A DNA stretch of 64,000 nucleotides. Origin: Calendula officinalis (Eukaryota; Streptophyta; Magnoliopsida; Asterales; Asteraceae). The notes under the pieces were generated by a model. That model ran no database searches. It had not been told where the DNA came from and saw only the letters and a program-made list of their open reading frames with translations. Shown in pieces: positions 10,411 to 23,595 of the stretch (within the stretch, counting starts at the first letter, position 1; each line of letters begins with the position of its first letter). The DNA is taken from the NCBI GenBank assembly GCA_963853835.1, contig OY970835.1, positions 36,282,047 to 36,346,046 of the forward strand. The letters are read 5' to 3'. The position numbers and the translations under genes were made by a program.

Positions 10411-11540
10411 CTGAAGGGTTTCAATAAACTGATTGACCACTTGGGTCAACCTCCTAGTATGCTTGGTTCGACCATACTGACAAGAACATGACTCTTGTCG
10501 GTTAAACCAACTAGCTGATTTAATCCCTAAAGCGGAACTGAGATTAAACCTAATCCTTAAACCCTAAAGGATTGGGATCTTGGAAATCTAGATTAGATCA
10601 ACAAGAAAGAAATCTTGTACGAAAAACCCGAACACACACAATGCTTGTGTGGTTCGTTCGACCATCACCAAGAACCCTAGGGTTCTTGGTCGAATTCGTC
10701 CAAGAGGGAGAAGAGGGGAAAAGGGTTTCCCAAAACATACCTTAATGTTTGCTTAAGAAAGTCCACTGATGATGAACACGACGAGCGACCTTCTAGTTGA
10801 TCCTTGTAATGATCTTGATCTTCAAAGACTTGAAGAACACGAAGAACGAAGAACACCAAGGTTGCTTAAGAACACCAAGGTTGGTGTTCTTGGGGTTCTC
10901 GGCTGAAACAAGGGAGATGGAGAGGAAGAAATTCGTGGGGATCAAGGGGTTTTAGGGTTACCATAAGCCTCTTATTTATAGATAAATAAGTTGCGCTTAT
11001 AACCCTCTAGTTTAATTAAGATCAAATCTTTAATTAAACTTTCCTTTTTACGTTTCCTTTCCTTATAGTTTATTATTCTTTTATTATTGCACTTAACTAT
11101 TAAATGTCTAGTATTATATACTTAATATATTTCGTGTATATATAAATACATATACCATATATATACTTTGTATTAATACTTTTAATAATTAATTATATAA
11201 TAACTTTTATATAATTTACACAATAATATTTATCCAATGCCATATGATTTAATTACTTTAAATCATATTATGGATAATCTATAATTAACACATTGTATAT
11301 TTACTCAACTAGTAAATGTACAAATACTTGTATTAATTAGTTAGATAAACTAATCTAGTAATAAGTTGAACTTAACTTAATACTTAACTTGATTCATAAA
11401 TGACTATTATGAATCAATCCTCTTCCAAGTATCAGTACATATCTTACTCGTATTACATGCACTCACCGGTGTGACCCTTAAGTGTTTCGTAGGCATGGAT
11501 GTATCATCATAGGTTGACTAATTGTGCACATAAATCCTTA
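10411..11540 (-). mobile_element. ~1.1 kb insertion in the protease pseudogene, probably a solo LTR
   Basis: Comparison with the intact paralogue shows continuous homology up to GGCG at about 10410 and again from GCGACTTCTC at about 11538; everything between is extra. On the minus strand it has a CTATAAATAAG TATA-like site near 10975 followed by a noncoding leader, which suggests an LTR. I could not define clean TG...CA ends. Only GCG is repeated at the junctions, so the class is uncertain. Confidence 0.55.
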
Positions 11541-12059
11541 AGCGACTTCTCAGTACCGTCGCAACTACGTCCTTACGTGCCCGCTAGGTTTTCATATTGT
11601 CTGATTACATATCCTTTTACGGATGGGTTGTCAAGTTTATATAGTAAAATGGTCTTTGGGGACATTGATTTTGGAAACGCCGTTTCAACTCCAATTGTCC
11701 AAATAGGACCGAAAACATTTTATCCCGTGACATTGGAAGCGATTACTATCGGTGATAACCGAGTGAATATGAGCGAACGGTCCATCTCCAGAAACCCGGT
11801 GAGCCAAGGAAACATGATTGTTGATTCCGGGACAACGTTAACAATGTTGCATCATCAACTTTACAAGAGAGTTTTAGCGGCTCTTAAAGATGCTATTAAA
11901 GCAAAAACAGTCGATGATCCGCAAAAGATATTGGATTTGTGTTATCATTCAAGTGACGTCACTAAAATGCCTAAATTCATGATGAATTTTGTAGGGGCGG
12001 ATGTGGAGTTGGGTAGAGATAACGTATTTGTACCTACCGAAGACGATGTCATATGCTTC

Positions 12060-12618
12060 TAGAGATGCAAACGGGTACGGGTAGTAGCGGGTACTGCAAA
12101 CCCCGTACCCGTACCCATACCCGACCCGTTATTCCCAAACCCGTACCCGCCACGTACCCGGTCAAATACCCGTCGGGTTCAGGTAGAAAAATCTCCGGCG
12201 GGGTACGGTTAACCCGACGGGTACCCGTTCGATAAAAAAATTAAACAAAATAGGTAAAACATTTAATACTCTTAGTTCGTTCAGGCTTATTTCGTTCAAT
12301 ACGTAATGGACTAACGGGAGACGAGCCAGATTTTAACCATTATTAAATTGGGCTAATGAGAGATTAAGAGTTGGGCTAAGTTTGAGTAGTGACTAGTGGG
12401 CTAAATCTGTATTAAAAAAAATTACACATTAATATATATATTCGGGTCGGGTATAAACGGTGCGGGTATTATAAAACCCGTACTCGACCCGTACCCGCTC
12501 TCGGGTATGAAATTTAAACTCATCCCCTACCCGTTACCCGTTTAGACGGGTAATACCCGCCCCGTAAGACTCGGATACCCGCGGGTACCCAAGCATGCAG
12601 GTTAAATTTGCATCCCTA
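12060..12618. mobile_element. hAT-type MITE rich in GGGTACGGGT
   Basis: Terminal inverted repeats TAGAGATGCAAA / TTTGCATCCCTA are flanked by a perfect 8-bp duplication TATGCTTC (12052-12059 and 12619-12626). The empty site is seen in the paralogue at about 27060. The subterminal parts are inverted arrays of CCCGTACCC. It has no coding capacity. Confidence 0.93.
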
Positions 12619-12749
12619 TATGCTTCTCATTTGCACCCGTTAAGGGCCAAGGGGTTTACGGGAACTTGGCTCAACAGAATTTTATGGTAGGTTTTGATTT
12701 GGACAACAATAAGGTCTATTTTAAGCCTATGGATTGTGAAAAGTTGTGA

Positions 12750-14116
12750 GTCATGGTGTTAGTGATTGCCAAATTTGTTCTTATATATTGTTTTACTTTC
12801 GGGATTTGAAATAAAATTGTTCATTGATTTGATGCATTTCTATGTTGTTTCTTGAGTTATTATAGCTTGTCGTTTTGGATGTCAAATATATATTAAAATG
12901 TTATAATTAATACGACCAACAAGAAAATTCACCCGAATAATACCTTATAATATGTATCAGAAAAGATACACCACGCCATATTGAACCTAAAGCGATACCA
13001 CATTAAAAAAAATGTATATACAACTACGCTAACGAGAATAATTAATACCTAATCATTTCAAAAGATCATATGAGGAAGATAACGTTATGCAAATTGTAGT
13101 GCTAATAATGTATGCAACTAGAGTTTTTCACACTTAACATATGATATGTTATAATAAGTTAATTCAATTATTTACAAATATTAAAATACTAGCGGGTTTA
13201 TGAGAATTTCAAAATAAATTAAACCTTCTCAATTAAATTAATAACTATATATAGAGGTACAATAGGATTTACTAAGGAGTGAAACTATTTTATTAATGGG
13301 AGTTGATTCTTACAGAATAATCTTTATCCATATTAAGTAATTTCATATCAAAGTACAATTATGTCCTTGGTAGAATGAGTGAAATACTGAAATGCAAATT
13401 GTGATAAAAAGAAAAGAAGGGCATCATTGTCCTTTAGCATTAAATTACTCTGCATAGATAAAAAAATTTCGGTACGAATCAGCTTCCTTTATTTATACAA
13501 TTGTTTAGAAAGTCAATTGTATTTATAACAGAAAATATTAATAGAAGATAACTAGATAAGATGACGGTCTAACAAATAAGTATGGACACTACACACTTAC
13601 CTAATTATCAAGTAATAATTCAAAATTTATAAAATACACGCTTTACAACTAAAAATAGAACTCATTCATCTAAACCATAAAATATCGTAAGTTAGTTTCA
13701 TGTCATCTCGTTCACACCCTAAACTTTCTTATCTCTAATTGAATTTTCTCACAACCTCCACCACTTTCCGACGCTAACCACTACCGTCAACTCACTCACA
13801 TCAGAAATTCACCGGAGGTAGGAATGCTTGGAGGTTGTTTCCGGTGGATGGTAGATAATCATGTTAACTAATTGTATGTGATCACAATTTTCTTGGTAAA
13901 AATGATTGATTGAACTTAGTGGTTGTTTTGAAAGATTTTGTTCATTTAATACTTCTTACCTTATGTCTTAAAGAACATAAATTAATCAAACCCTTATATA
14001 AATTATGTACACATTTAAAGAACGAGTTGTTGTACACTTCAACAATTTTATCACTTTGGCGGGGTTATCAGAATTTAGCATGGGCGGATGAAGATATACT
14101 TATCTTAGCCCTGACT
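12750..14116. other. 3' flank of the protease pseudogene; no gene
   Basis: 12750-13310 aligns with 27190-27749 plus 28410-28450 downstream of the intact paralogue (shared GCTTGTCGTTTTGGATGT, CCTAAAGCGATAC, ACAATAGGATTTACTAAG). 13310-14116 is AT-rich; TTTAATACTTCTTACC at about 13950 recurs at 19810. I see no coding region. Confidence 0.6.
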
Positions 14117-14386
14117 TTTACAAGCTTAGTAAACTAGACAGATTCCTAGTTTGTGACAATTTCATGCTTGCTCAACCGAGGTCGGCATCGAACTGGGATT
14201 GCCTCTCTTTCAATCCCCCGCGAGCATTCTGACCACTCACCAATCATTTTATGCAACAACGATGTTGATTTTGGTCCTCTCCCTTTTCGTTTTTATAACT
14301 CATGGTTATTGAGACCGGGTTGTAAGAATATTGTTTGCTCGGCTATTTCTTCATTTCGTGGGTAATTTGGCGCTACAGATGTTTTC

Positions 14387-15299
14387 TTGGCTGCCAAGAT
14401 TAAACACATCAAAAATGAAATTAAAAAATGGATGTCCATAGAGTACAACAAAGAAAACTCAGAATGTAAGGAAATCAAAAAACGCTTATGCGAACTAGAT
14501 GCTAACGTGGAATCTCGGGCACTTACGTCATCTGAATTAGATGAAATCAAAACCGGTAAATCACGTCTTGCGGATTTAGAGGCATTCCACAAATCAGATT
14601 TGAAACAAAGAGCTCATGTTAGATGGGCGATCGATGGTGATGAAAATTCGGCGTTTTTTCATGGCACACTGAAAAACAAAAATAGAAACAATCGTATTCA
14701 TGGATTGTCTATAAATGGTAACTGGATCACGGATCCCATCGAGATCAAAGAGGAGGCTCTCAGATTTTTTACCGCTAAATTCTCAGACTCATGGCCGGTT
14801 AGGCCAAAATTTCAAAATCCGCTCTTTAAGAAATTGTCTGATTCACAATGTGCCTTTATTGAACAAGCTTTTACTGTTGTTGAAATCAAAAGGGCAATTT
14901 GGGCATGTGGCGGCGAAAAAGCACCCGGTCCCGATGGTCTCACACTAAAATTCATTAAAACTTATTATGATTTTATTATTGATGATTTGATGTCTTTTGT
15001 GAGATACTTTGAACAAACAGGTACCATATCAAGAGGTTGTAATTCTTCTTTTATTACACTTCTTCCAAAAATCAAAGATCCGGTGAACTTATGTGATTTT
15101 CGTCCAATTTCTTTAATTGGTTGCATATACAAGATCTTGGCCAAGGCATTATCGTTTAGATTAAAATCGGTGATTGATTGTGTTGTTGGTGATACACAAT
15201 CGGCTTATACTAATGATCGGAATATTTTGGAAGGACCTTTAGTTATCAACGAATTATGTTCTTGGGCAAAGATGGAGAAACAAAAGATGTTCTTGTTTA
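14387..15299 (+). pseudogene. LINE reverse transcriptase, N-terminal half
   Basis: The frame begins in the linker after the endonuclease and carries the typical plant LINE blocks RWAIDGDENSAFFHG, then GEKAPGPDGL, then FRPISLIGCIYKILAK, then QSAY. These are the N-terminal fingers and motifs 0-2 of the reverse transcriptase. The frame is cut at FLFK by the LTR insertion and resumes at 17791 with VDFEKAFDS. Confidence 0.9.
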
Positions 15300-17149
15300 A
15301 AGTATGTAACGACCCGAAATTTGTAGATAAATAAATTTTGTAAAAATATGATAAATAAGGATAACTCATTTAAAGTACGTAGGAATTGGTTTCGTGTCAT
15401 TTGGACGTCGTATGAGAAAGTTATGCACGAAACCGTGTCGAAGCAAAGGTCGAAAATTTGCAGCTTGTGCTGCATAACCCAAGATAGCGGCGCTATCTTA
15501 GATAGCGACGCGATTTTTGACTTTTCTCACAGAAACCCGAATTAGCGTTCGAGATAGCGTCGCGATTTATGGCGGGTGTTGGATAGCGACGCTATCCTCC
15601 TGATAGCGACGCGATTTTGCGTCAGAACAGCATTAAAATCGGGATTTTGGTCATTTTGAGTTCATTCTTCATCCCAACTCTCTCTCTCTCTAGAACCTTA
15701 TACATATTTTGAGTGGAAAGGATCGTTTGGAGCCGATTTTGGAGTCCAAATCAAGTGATTTTGCTTCCATTGTTGAAGATCAAGGTAAATCTTCACTCCT
15801 TTGTAGTTGTAGCTTTAGATCCATGGATTTGTAAGCTTGGGTTTGAAACCCTAGTTCTTGGGTTTGTAATTAATGGTTGAATAAAGGTTGTATACACTTA
15901 ATAGATGGTATTTTAACAAAGAAAACAAGTGTATGCTTAAGATTTGTAAGATTCTTAAGATTGGTTAAACCTAGGGTTTTGAATGTCACCAAAATTTGGG
16001 GAAAAGGGTGTTGGTGACTAATTAGTGTTATGAGACTAATATTGGAGACTAATAATGTCGACCCTGAGTTGTGGTTGGGTTCGGGTTTCGTTGGTGAAAC
16101 TTTGGAAATAAGATTTTGGGATTTCCACCAAGTTGGATGAACTTGGTGGTTAAAGATGATAATAGAAATTATGTGTTGTCTAGTTATGGATGATAACTAG
16201 AAGTGTGATGATTATGTTGATAGGTTGCAAGGACCTAAAGGTTGGAGATATTCCAAAGGTGGGAAGCAAGGATTCGTGTTGATGAGCACGATATGGATTT
16301 AGCTATCGCTAAGGTGAGTACATGAGACTTTTAAACTGGGTACATAGCAAGAGTTTTGAAAATACATATGATATTTGTATGGGTCTTTATTAATAAATGT
16401 TTGGTAAAGTTAGTGACTGAAAATGGTAGGAAAGTAGGTATAATGTGATACTAGAATATGTCTTGTATGGTTGATGATTTTGGAAGTAAATAGGATAAAC
16501 TTAAGTGATCATGGAATCTGTAATAATGAACCATAATAATAAAGTTATGAAGTAAAAGAATGTATATTGAGTCATTATTAATAATTATGTATAAGTAAAG
16601 CAATTGGAAATGATTTGATAAGTAATGAGCATCTATTGGTAAGAATTACTAATAAAAGAAAAGAACGAATATACATATGAAAATGATTATGATGTGACTA
16701 GTAATAATTATGTATTATAGTCAACGAAGAGATGAAAGTATATGAAATCGATAAATAAGAAATGTATCTTATGAAATAAGTGAGTATGGACCTCCTAGGG
16801 TTCATAGATGTAGAAGTATGTGCGAGATGTTAAAGATCGGGTCCACGGGACCATACAGGTACGTTCACTCTATGTTGAACTAGTTATATATATAGTTATT
16901 ATTAGATAACTAACTTGTTTGATGATTGATGTGATAGCCGAGAGCTACATTGACATAACTGTTGAGTTATGGTAAGATTGAGATGATGTGATGTCACGGG
17001 CGACTCCCGGTCATGAGGTGTGGAGTGAGGGGCGGTTGGGTGGATTCCCATCGACTCATCCACGTTAGTAGTCTTGCTAACTGGACGTATTCCGGCGAGT
17101 AAGGCAGGTATCGGCAGATTGGGCGATTCCCTCTTGCCGGTATCTTGAG

Positions 17150-17275
17150 CTTCTAGTTAGTTCGGGGGCAACCCGATAACTAGATATATTGGAGTTCTAG
17201 CTAGTTCGGGGGCAACCCGATAGTTAGATATGTTGAGCTTCTAGTTAGTTCGGGGGCAACCCGATAACTAGATTT
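17150..17275. repeat. Three tandem copies of a ~53-bp unit
   Basis: The motif CTAGTTAGTTCGGGGGCAAC CCGATAACTAGAT occurs three times with small changes (about 17152, 17197 and 17240). Each unit contains a short inverted repeat, CTAGTTA/TAACTAG. Confidence 0.85.
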
Positions 17276-17334
17276 GATTGCTAGGAAAGCATTGGAACAA
17301 TAGGGTCGCTATAGGGTGACTAACCTTTATTGAT

Positions 17335-17437
<103 letters not shown>

Positions 17438-17790
17438 ATATATATTTATGAAGCGATTATTATTATTATTTGGGTCATAAAACCCATGTATCTCACGAGA
17501 CTATTTTGTCTCACGTACTACGTTTGTTTTTGTGGCTATGTACTCAGGTACAGGTTTGAAGTGATAGAAGGTTGCACTAGAAGTGGCCTTGATATGATTA
17601 GCTCGGGAGCTTGTAGGTAGATCCCGTTTGCCTATGGTTTTGATATATTTGGTGACACCGTATTTTTGTATACTCTGATAAAGGTTTTAAACTTTTTGTT
17701 AAACTGTATTTTGGACAACATGAGATATGTTGGTAAAAATGTATTTTATTGTTTTAAACGATGTTATAAAAATACGGGTGTTACAAAGTA

Positions 17791-19685
17791 GATTTTGAGA
17801 AAGCATTTGACTCTATTAATTGGGGTTACCTCGATTCCGTCATGGAACAAATGAATTTTGGTTCTAAATGGCGGGGATGGATTCGGGGGTCTCTATCATC
17901 TTCTTATGCTTCGGTATTAGTTAACGGCTCTCCGACCAAAGAATTTCACATCTCGAGAGGTGTCCGTCAAGGTGATCCATTATCTCCTTTTTTATTTATT
18001 CTAGCAATGGAGGGGCTTAATGTGGCCATGAAATCGGCTTGTGATAAAAACTTATATCATGCTCAAAAAATAGGTCCGAATGGTCCTTCTATCTCACATC
18101 TTTTTTATGCGGACGATGCTATATTTGTGGGTGAAGGCTCGAATTATAACTTGTCTAATCTTGCTAGAATATTAAAGTGTTTCAACGTTTCATCGGGCTA
18201 AAAGTAAACTTTCACAAATCAAGTCTATATGGTGTTGGTGTATCTTCCTCAATTATTAGTAATTGGGCTAGCATTCTTCAATGTGTCCCGGGTACTCTCC
18301 CATTTAATTATCTTGGTGTTCCGGTTGAAAACAACATGAACTTGAAGAAAAATTGGCAATCGGTAATCAATCGCTTTAATGCTAAACTATCGAGTTGGAA
18401 AGCTAAGACTCTATCCTTTGGCGGTCGGCTCACTCTTGTAAAATCGGTATTGGGTAGCCCACCCTTATATTATTTCTCATTATTTAAAGCACCCGTTTGT
18501 ATTTTAGATAAACTTGAACAACTTAGAAGAAGTTTCTTATGGGGAGAAAAGAAGATCAATTCGGTCGCTTGGTCCACCGTTTTAGCATCAAAAGAAAAGG
18601 GTGGTCTTGGTATAGGCTCACTACGGGCTCAAAACCTTGCTTTATTATCAAAATGGTGGTGGCGTTTACGGGACGGTAAACATAGTATATGGAAAAATGT
18701 GATTATGGCGATTCACAAATTGTCTAGTAAACCCACCCATATCATGGCTGCTTGCAAATCAGTGGGTGTGTGGCGTAATATCACCAAGGTGGAATTGGAT
18801 TTGGCAAAATTAGATTTTGGTTTCTTGGACGCATTTTCTCTTAAAACAGGTTCCGGCAATTCTTTCTTATTCTGGAAAGACGTATGGATCGAAGACACTG
18901 CTTTGCAACAGCGTTTTCCTTGTCTTTACATTCTCGAAAAACACAAATCGTGCCTGATATCGGACCATATAACGTCGTCTGGATTTTCATGGGAGTGGTT
19001 GCATGGATTCAATAACTCTACCATTGTTAATGAGTTTGCGTCACTTTTGCATCTCATTTCCAATGTTTGTTTGAATTCATCACCTGATCGTTTATCATGC
19101 AAGATTTCAGGTGATGGTTTGTTTGAGGTTCAACATATTCGTCGGTGGATCAATGAGAAAGTGACTTCTATTGGCTACATCAATATGCCATGGTTGAAAA
19201 TCGTTCCTCCCAAGGTTAATTGTTTCGTTTGGAGAGTCGGTTTGGGTCGAATTCCGGTAGCTACTTGCTTGGCTCATCGTGGTATTAATTTAAACTCAGT
19301 CTCATGTAAAGTTTGTGATAATGAGGATGAAGATGTAGATCACGTCTTCTTGCGTTGTCCCCGGGCGATGGAAGTACTCTCTTGGATTTTCAATTGGTGT
19401 GGCATTCATTTTCCCACTTTTCTATCGGTCAAGGAACTTATAGAATTTGGCGCTACTTGGGGAAATTGTCTAAAGAAAAGAAAAATTCTAATAACAATCA
19501 TTCAAGGATCATTATGGAGTATTTGGAAAGCAAGAAACGAGATGGTTTTCAACAATGTTTGCAAGTCATATTCGACGATTGCGGGAGATATTATTGAGTC
19601 TACATTTGTTTGGTTGAAACATAGGAGCACTTTTTGTTGTAATGTGGTTGATTGGAGAATCTCTCCATTTTCACTTCCTTTGTAA
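17791..19685 (+). pseudogene. LINE reverse transcriptase C-terminal half and zf-RVT domain
   Basis: The frame resumes after the LTR with VDFEKAFDS, then GVRQGDPLSPFLF and the catalytic FYADD at about 18110 (YADD box). At about 18197 one base is missing inside SSGLKVNF, so the remainder (18177-19685) is in the next frame. The C-terminal part contains the zf-RVT-like CKVC...DHVFLRCP block near 19310-19365. It ends with a TAA-less run into the 3' tail; the stop is TGA/TAA-type at 19683. Length and motif order match a plant L1 ORF2. Confidence 0.9.
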
Positions 19686-19697
19686 TTGTATTGTTTT

Positions 19698-19714
19698 CTT
19701 AGCTCCTTGCTAAG
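19698..19714 (+). promoter_or_regulatory. LINE 3' stem-loop CTTAGC-TCCTT-GCTAAG
   Basis: A perfect 6-bp stem with loop TCCTT lies ~45 bases upstream of TTTGCCGTTTCC-A(n). Two other LINE ends in the window (23510-23526 minus, 49968-49982 plus) keep the loop and re-pair the stem. Plant L1 elements are known to need a 3' hairpin for RT recognition; this is the likely role. Confidence 0.75.
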
Positions 19715-19770
19715 TTTTGTCTTTTTTATATATTTGCCGTTTCCAAAAAAAATAAAAAAAATAATAATAA

Positions 19771-20157
19771 TTTAAGACATAAATAACTAACGGATGTGAG
19801 GGTCTTCCATTTAATACTTCTTACCATATGATTCAATACTTTATTTTTATTTTTTATAAAGGCCAACCTTATGTTTGCAATGAAAAATAAAGTACGTATT
19901 TAAGACATAAATAACTAATTAAAGTTAATAAATGATCACTTCACTTCCTTTTTTATATTAAATTTGTATTCATTCTGATAATAAATAGTAATATGTTAAT
20001 TAACTATTTAAAGTTAATAAATGATCACTTCCTTTTTGATATTAGATTTGTAATTATTCTGATAATTAATAGCAATATGTTAATTTATTTACCTTTGTTG
20101 ACTTATCAACCAAAAATGTCACATATCTTTAAAAACATGGTAAAACCAGATCATCTT
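19771..20157 (+). other. Displaced promoter-side flank of the second aspartic protease copy
   Basis: From about 20010 the sequence aligns with 9480-9650 upstream of the pseudogene (ATGATCACTTC, TTAATTTATTTACC, GTTGACTTATC, AAACATGGTAAAACCA). A tandem copy of part of it starts at about 19910. The homology stops at 20157, where the 969-bp repeats begin, and resumes at about 25775. About 5.6 kb therefore now separates distal from proximal promoter. Confidence 0.65.
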
Positions 20158-23064
20158 TACTACTTATAATGGATTTAAGACATTTCCTTAAATAGCATTT
20201 TAAAAATTCAGCCAATTTCTTTCTATTTTGGGATTTTAAGATGTGTATCAAAAAATACACCAGCAATGCCTCGAACCCATGACCTCACGCTTAATTGGGA
20301 CGCACCAAACCACCTAGTCTAGCAGGTACTCATCTTTAAAAATCAAAACAATTCCTATTAAACACTACGGCCTTCGGCCTGCAGGGCTAAGATCGCCCTT
20401 TCAAATACCCACCTTTCTTATGCCCACCTTTCACACTTCGGCCTCCCTCTTCTGCATCTGCCCACCTCGAACACTGAAATCGCCCATTCAAATACCAGCC
20501 TCGAAGACGGCAATTACCTCGATTCTGCAATTAGCCCTTTCAAATGTCCACCTCCATTCAAGAAATTATCATCTTCACCTTACATGTTTCTAAACCCTAT
20601 AAATACAAAAGGGGATGGAGAAGACAGCGTAAGAATTCTCCTCCAATTAGCCTGCTTCTTGTTTTGATTCCCGTTTTACACAACTGTCCATCTTTTGTTT
20701 TAACGAAAACTATGAACAGGTTTGCAATTCCCATTTTGCTTTTAATTTCAGTTCTGTTTTCAATTATTTCCATAAAATTTGTTTTTGTTTAATTTCCATG
20801 AAATGCGTTTAATTTCGTATCTGTTTTAACGAAAACTCAGCATTGGATCACTGAATGACACCCATTTGTTTAATTTCCATGAACAGATCAAGCTTTTCAT
20901 GCCTTATTTCGAAGCTTTTTTTAATTTCTCTGGTGCTGTCGTTAGTATAAGGTTAACTAAGGTATTAAAAAAGTTAAATAAATTAGAGTGATGTGATCAT
21001 GAGTTTGTGCTAATTGTTCTTGTCTTCATAGGCATTAGTGTAATTCTAGCCCAGTTGTTGAGGTAGCAAATGCTGCTGATTCGATTCAACGTAGACAACG
21101 ATGTACAATGTAAGCTTTCTGAAATTTACTACTTATAATGGATTTAAGACATTTCCTTAAATAGCATTTTAAAAATTCAGCCAATTTCTTTCTATTTTGG
21201 GATTTTAAGTTATGTATCAAAAAATACACCAGCAATGCCTCGAACCCATGACCTCACGCTTAATTGGGACGCACCAAACCACCTGGTCTAGCAGGTACTC
21301 ATCTTTAAAAATCAAAACAATTCCTATTAAACACTACGGCCTTCGGCCTGCAGGGCTAAGATCGCCCTTTCAAATACCCACCTTTCTTATGCCCACCTTT
21401 CACACTTCGGCCTCCCTCTTCTGCATCTGCCCACCTCGAACACTGAAATCGCCCATTCAAATACCAGCCTCGAAGACGGCAATTACCTCGATTCTGCAAT
21501 TAGCCCTTTCAAATGTCCACCTCCATTCAAGAAATTATCATCTTCACCTTACATGTTTCTAAACCCTATAAATACAAAAGGGGATGGAGAAGACAGCGTA
21601 AGAATTCTCCTCCAATTAGCCTGCTTCTTGTTTTGATTCCCGTTTTACACAACTGTCCATCTTTTGTTTTAACGAAAACTATGAACAGGTTTGCAATTCC
21701 CATTTTGCTTTTAATTTCAGTTCTGTTTTCAATTATTTCCATAAAATTTGTTTTTGTTTAATTTCCATGAAATGCGTTTAATTTCGTATCTGTTTTAACG
21801 AAAACTCAGCATTGGATCACTGAATGACACCCATTTGTTTAATTTCCATGAACAGATCAAGCTTTTCATGCCTTATTTCGAAGCTTTTTTTAATTTCTCT
21901 GGTGCTGTCGTTAGTATAAGGTTAACTAAGGTATTAAAAAAGTTAAATAAATTAGAGTGATGTGATCATGAGTTTGTGCTAATTGTTCTTGTCTTCATAG
22001 GCATTAGTGTAATTCTAGCCCAGTTGTTGAGGTAGCAAATGCTGCTGATTGGATTCAACGTAGACAACGATGTACAATGTAAGCTTTCTGAAATTTACTA
22101 CTTATAATGGATTTAAGACATTTCCTTAAATAGCATTTTAAAAATTCAGCCAATTTCTTTCTATTTTGGGATTTTAAGATATGTATCAAAAAATACACCA
22201 GCAATGCCTCGAACCCATGACCTCACGCTTAATTGGGACGCACCAAACCACCTGGTCTAGCAGGTACTCATCTTTAAAAATCAAAACAATTCCTATTAAA
22301 CACTACGGCCTTCGGCCTGCAGGGCTAAGATCGCCCTTTCAAATACCCACCTTTCTTATGCCCACCTTTCACACTTCGGCCTCCCTCTTCTGCATCTGCC
22401 CACCTCGAACACTGAAATCGCCCATTCAAATACCAGCCTCGAAGACGGCAATTACCTCGATTCTGCAATTAGCCCTTTCAAATGTCCACCTCCATTCAAG
22501 AAATTATCATCTTCACCTTACATGTTTCTAAACCCTATAAATACAAAAGGGGATGGAGAAGACAGCGTAAGAATTCTCCTCCAATTAGCCTGCTTCTTGT
22601 TTTGATTCCCGTTTTACACAACTGTCCATCTTTTGTTTTAACGAAAACTATGAACAGGTTTGCAATTCCCATTTTGCTTTTAATTTCAGTTCTGTTTTCA
22701 ATTATTTCCATAAAATTTGTTTTTGTTTAATTTCCATGAAATGCGTTTAATTTCGTATCTGTTTTAACGAAAACTCAGCATTGGATCACTGAATGACACC
22801 CATTTGTTTAATTTCCATGAACAGATCAAGCTTTTCATGCCTTATTTCGAAGCTTTTTTTAATTTCTCTGGTGCTGTCGTTAGTATAAGGTTAACTAAGG
22901 TATTAAAAAAGTTAAATAAATTAGAGTGATGTGATCATGAGTTTGTGCTAATTGTTCTTGTCTTCATAGGCATTAGTGTAATTCTAGCCCAGTTGTTGAG
23001 GTAGCAAATGCTGCTGATTGGATTCAACGTAGACAACGATGTACAATGTAAGCTTTCTGAAATT
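20158..23064 (+). repeat. Three head-to-tail 969-bp tandem units
   Basis: Units at 20158-21126, 21127-22095 and 22096-23064 have exactly the same length and differ at only a handful of bases (for example GATGTG/GTTATG/GATATG near the start, and GATTCGATTC against GATTGGATTC). Each holds a minus-strand tRNA-like B box (GGTTCGAGGC), a TATA-like CCTATAAATACA, and an exon-like stretch near the end between TTCATAG and GTAAGC. The 82- and 116-aa frames repeat in each unit but have no recognised domain. Very recent amplification or an assembly artefact would give this picture. Confidence 0.97.
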
Positions 23065-23470
23065 TTCGGTATCATATAATTATGTAACTTTGTATAAAAT
23101 ATGCTTTAAAATGGGAATGTAGGTCCAAGGACTTATGAAGTTCAGATACATTAGACAAAAAACAGTTGGGAGTGATGCAATTTTCGATCTTTTCTTGGTG
23201 CTGGCATTACTAAAAGCATGAAATCATGGTGGGAATGGATGTTCTTTGCGTTGACAAAACATGAACTTTAACATTAATGGGAGATTGTTATTGCATTTAC
23301 TTATAGACGAAATGGAGAACCTATTAATTGCAAGTATTGGGATTTTGTAAAGAAATTTTGGCAAGTCTCTCTCACTCTCAAACAGGGAAGTTAATCATCA
23401 GGCTATTGGAGAACGTGATGTGAGCAATTTACAACGATATTACCAATTTGCTCAGTTTTTTTATACATAG

Positions 23471-23530
23471 TTTTTTTTTTGAACGGCAAACAAGAGATAA
23501 CATTAAAAATCTAGCAAGGAGCTAGAAGGG
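23471..23530 (-). mobile_element. Short LINE 3'-end fragment (minus strand)
   Basis: On the minus strand it reads TCTAGC-TCCTT-GCTAGA, spacer, TTTGCCGTTC, then a run of ten As. This is the LINE tail with a re-paired stem. No upstream LINE coding sequence remains. Confidence 0.75.
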
Positions 23531-23595
23531 AACAATTTGTACTTTAATAGGTATTCTACAAGGCATCAAAGAAGAGTTTTAATGGTGATTCTGAG

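Larger units (their letters stand above)
9726..12749 (+). pseudogene. Broken aspartic protease (A1B, nepenthesin/CDR1-like)
   Basis: This is the paralogue of the intact gene at 25864-27189, and the two align from the start codon to the final KLstop. Lesions in order: a TAA at 9952-9954 and a length change just after it move the frame; the first catalytic DTGS reads DTCS (about 10060); a ~1.1 kb sequence is inserted near 10411; and a hAT MITE interrupts the 3' part at 12060. The second catalytic motif DSGT survives (about 11824). The remaining pieces are open at 9726-9951, 9962-10410 and 11541-12061, followed by the last ~120 bases, 12627-12749. A functional protein is not possible. It lies at the left of a tandem duplication whose other member is intact. 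Confidence 0.92.

Noticed and set aside
10411..11540. A spliced intron in the aspartic protease pseudogene
   Set aside because: The paralogue is intronless at this point, and the junctions lack GT...AG; it is an insertion.
20544..22730. 82-aa and 116-aa proteins repeated three times
   Set aside because: Identical by tandem duplication, overlapping frames, no domain; repetition is not evidence of coding.
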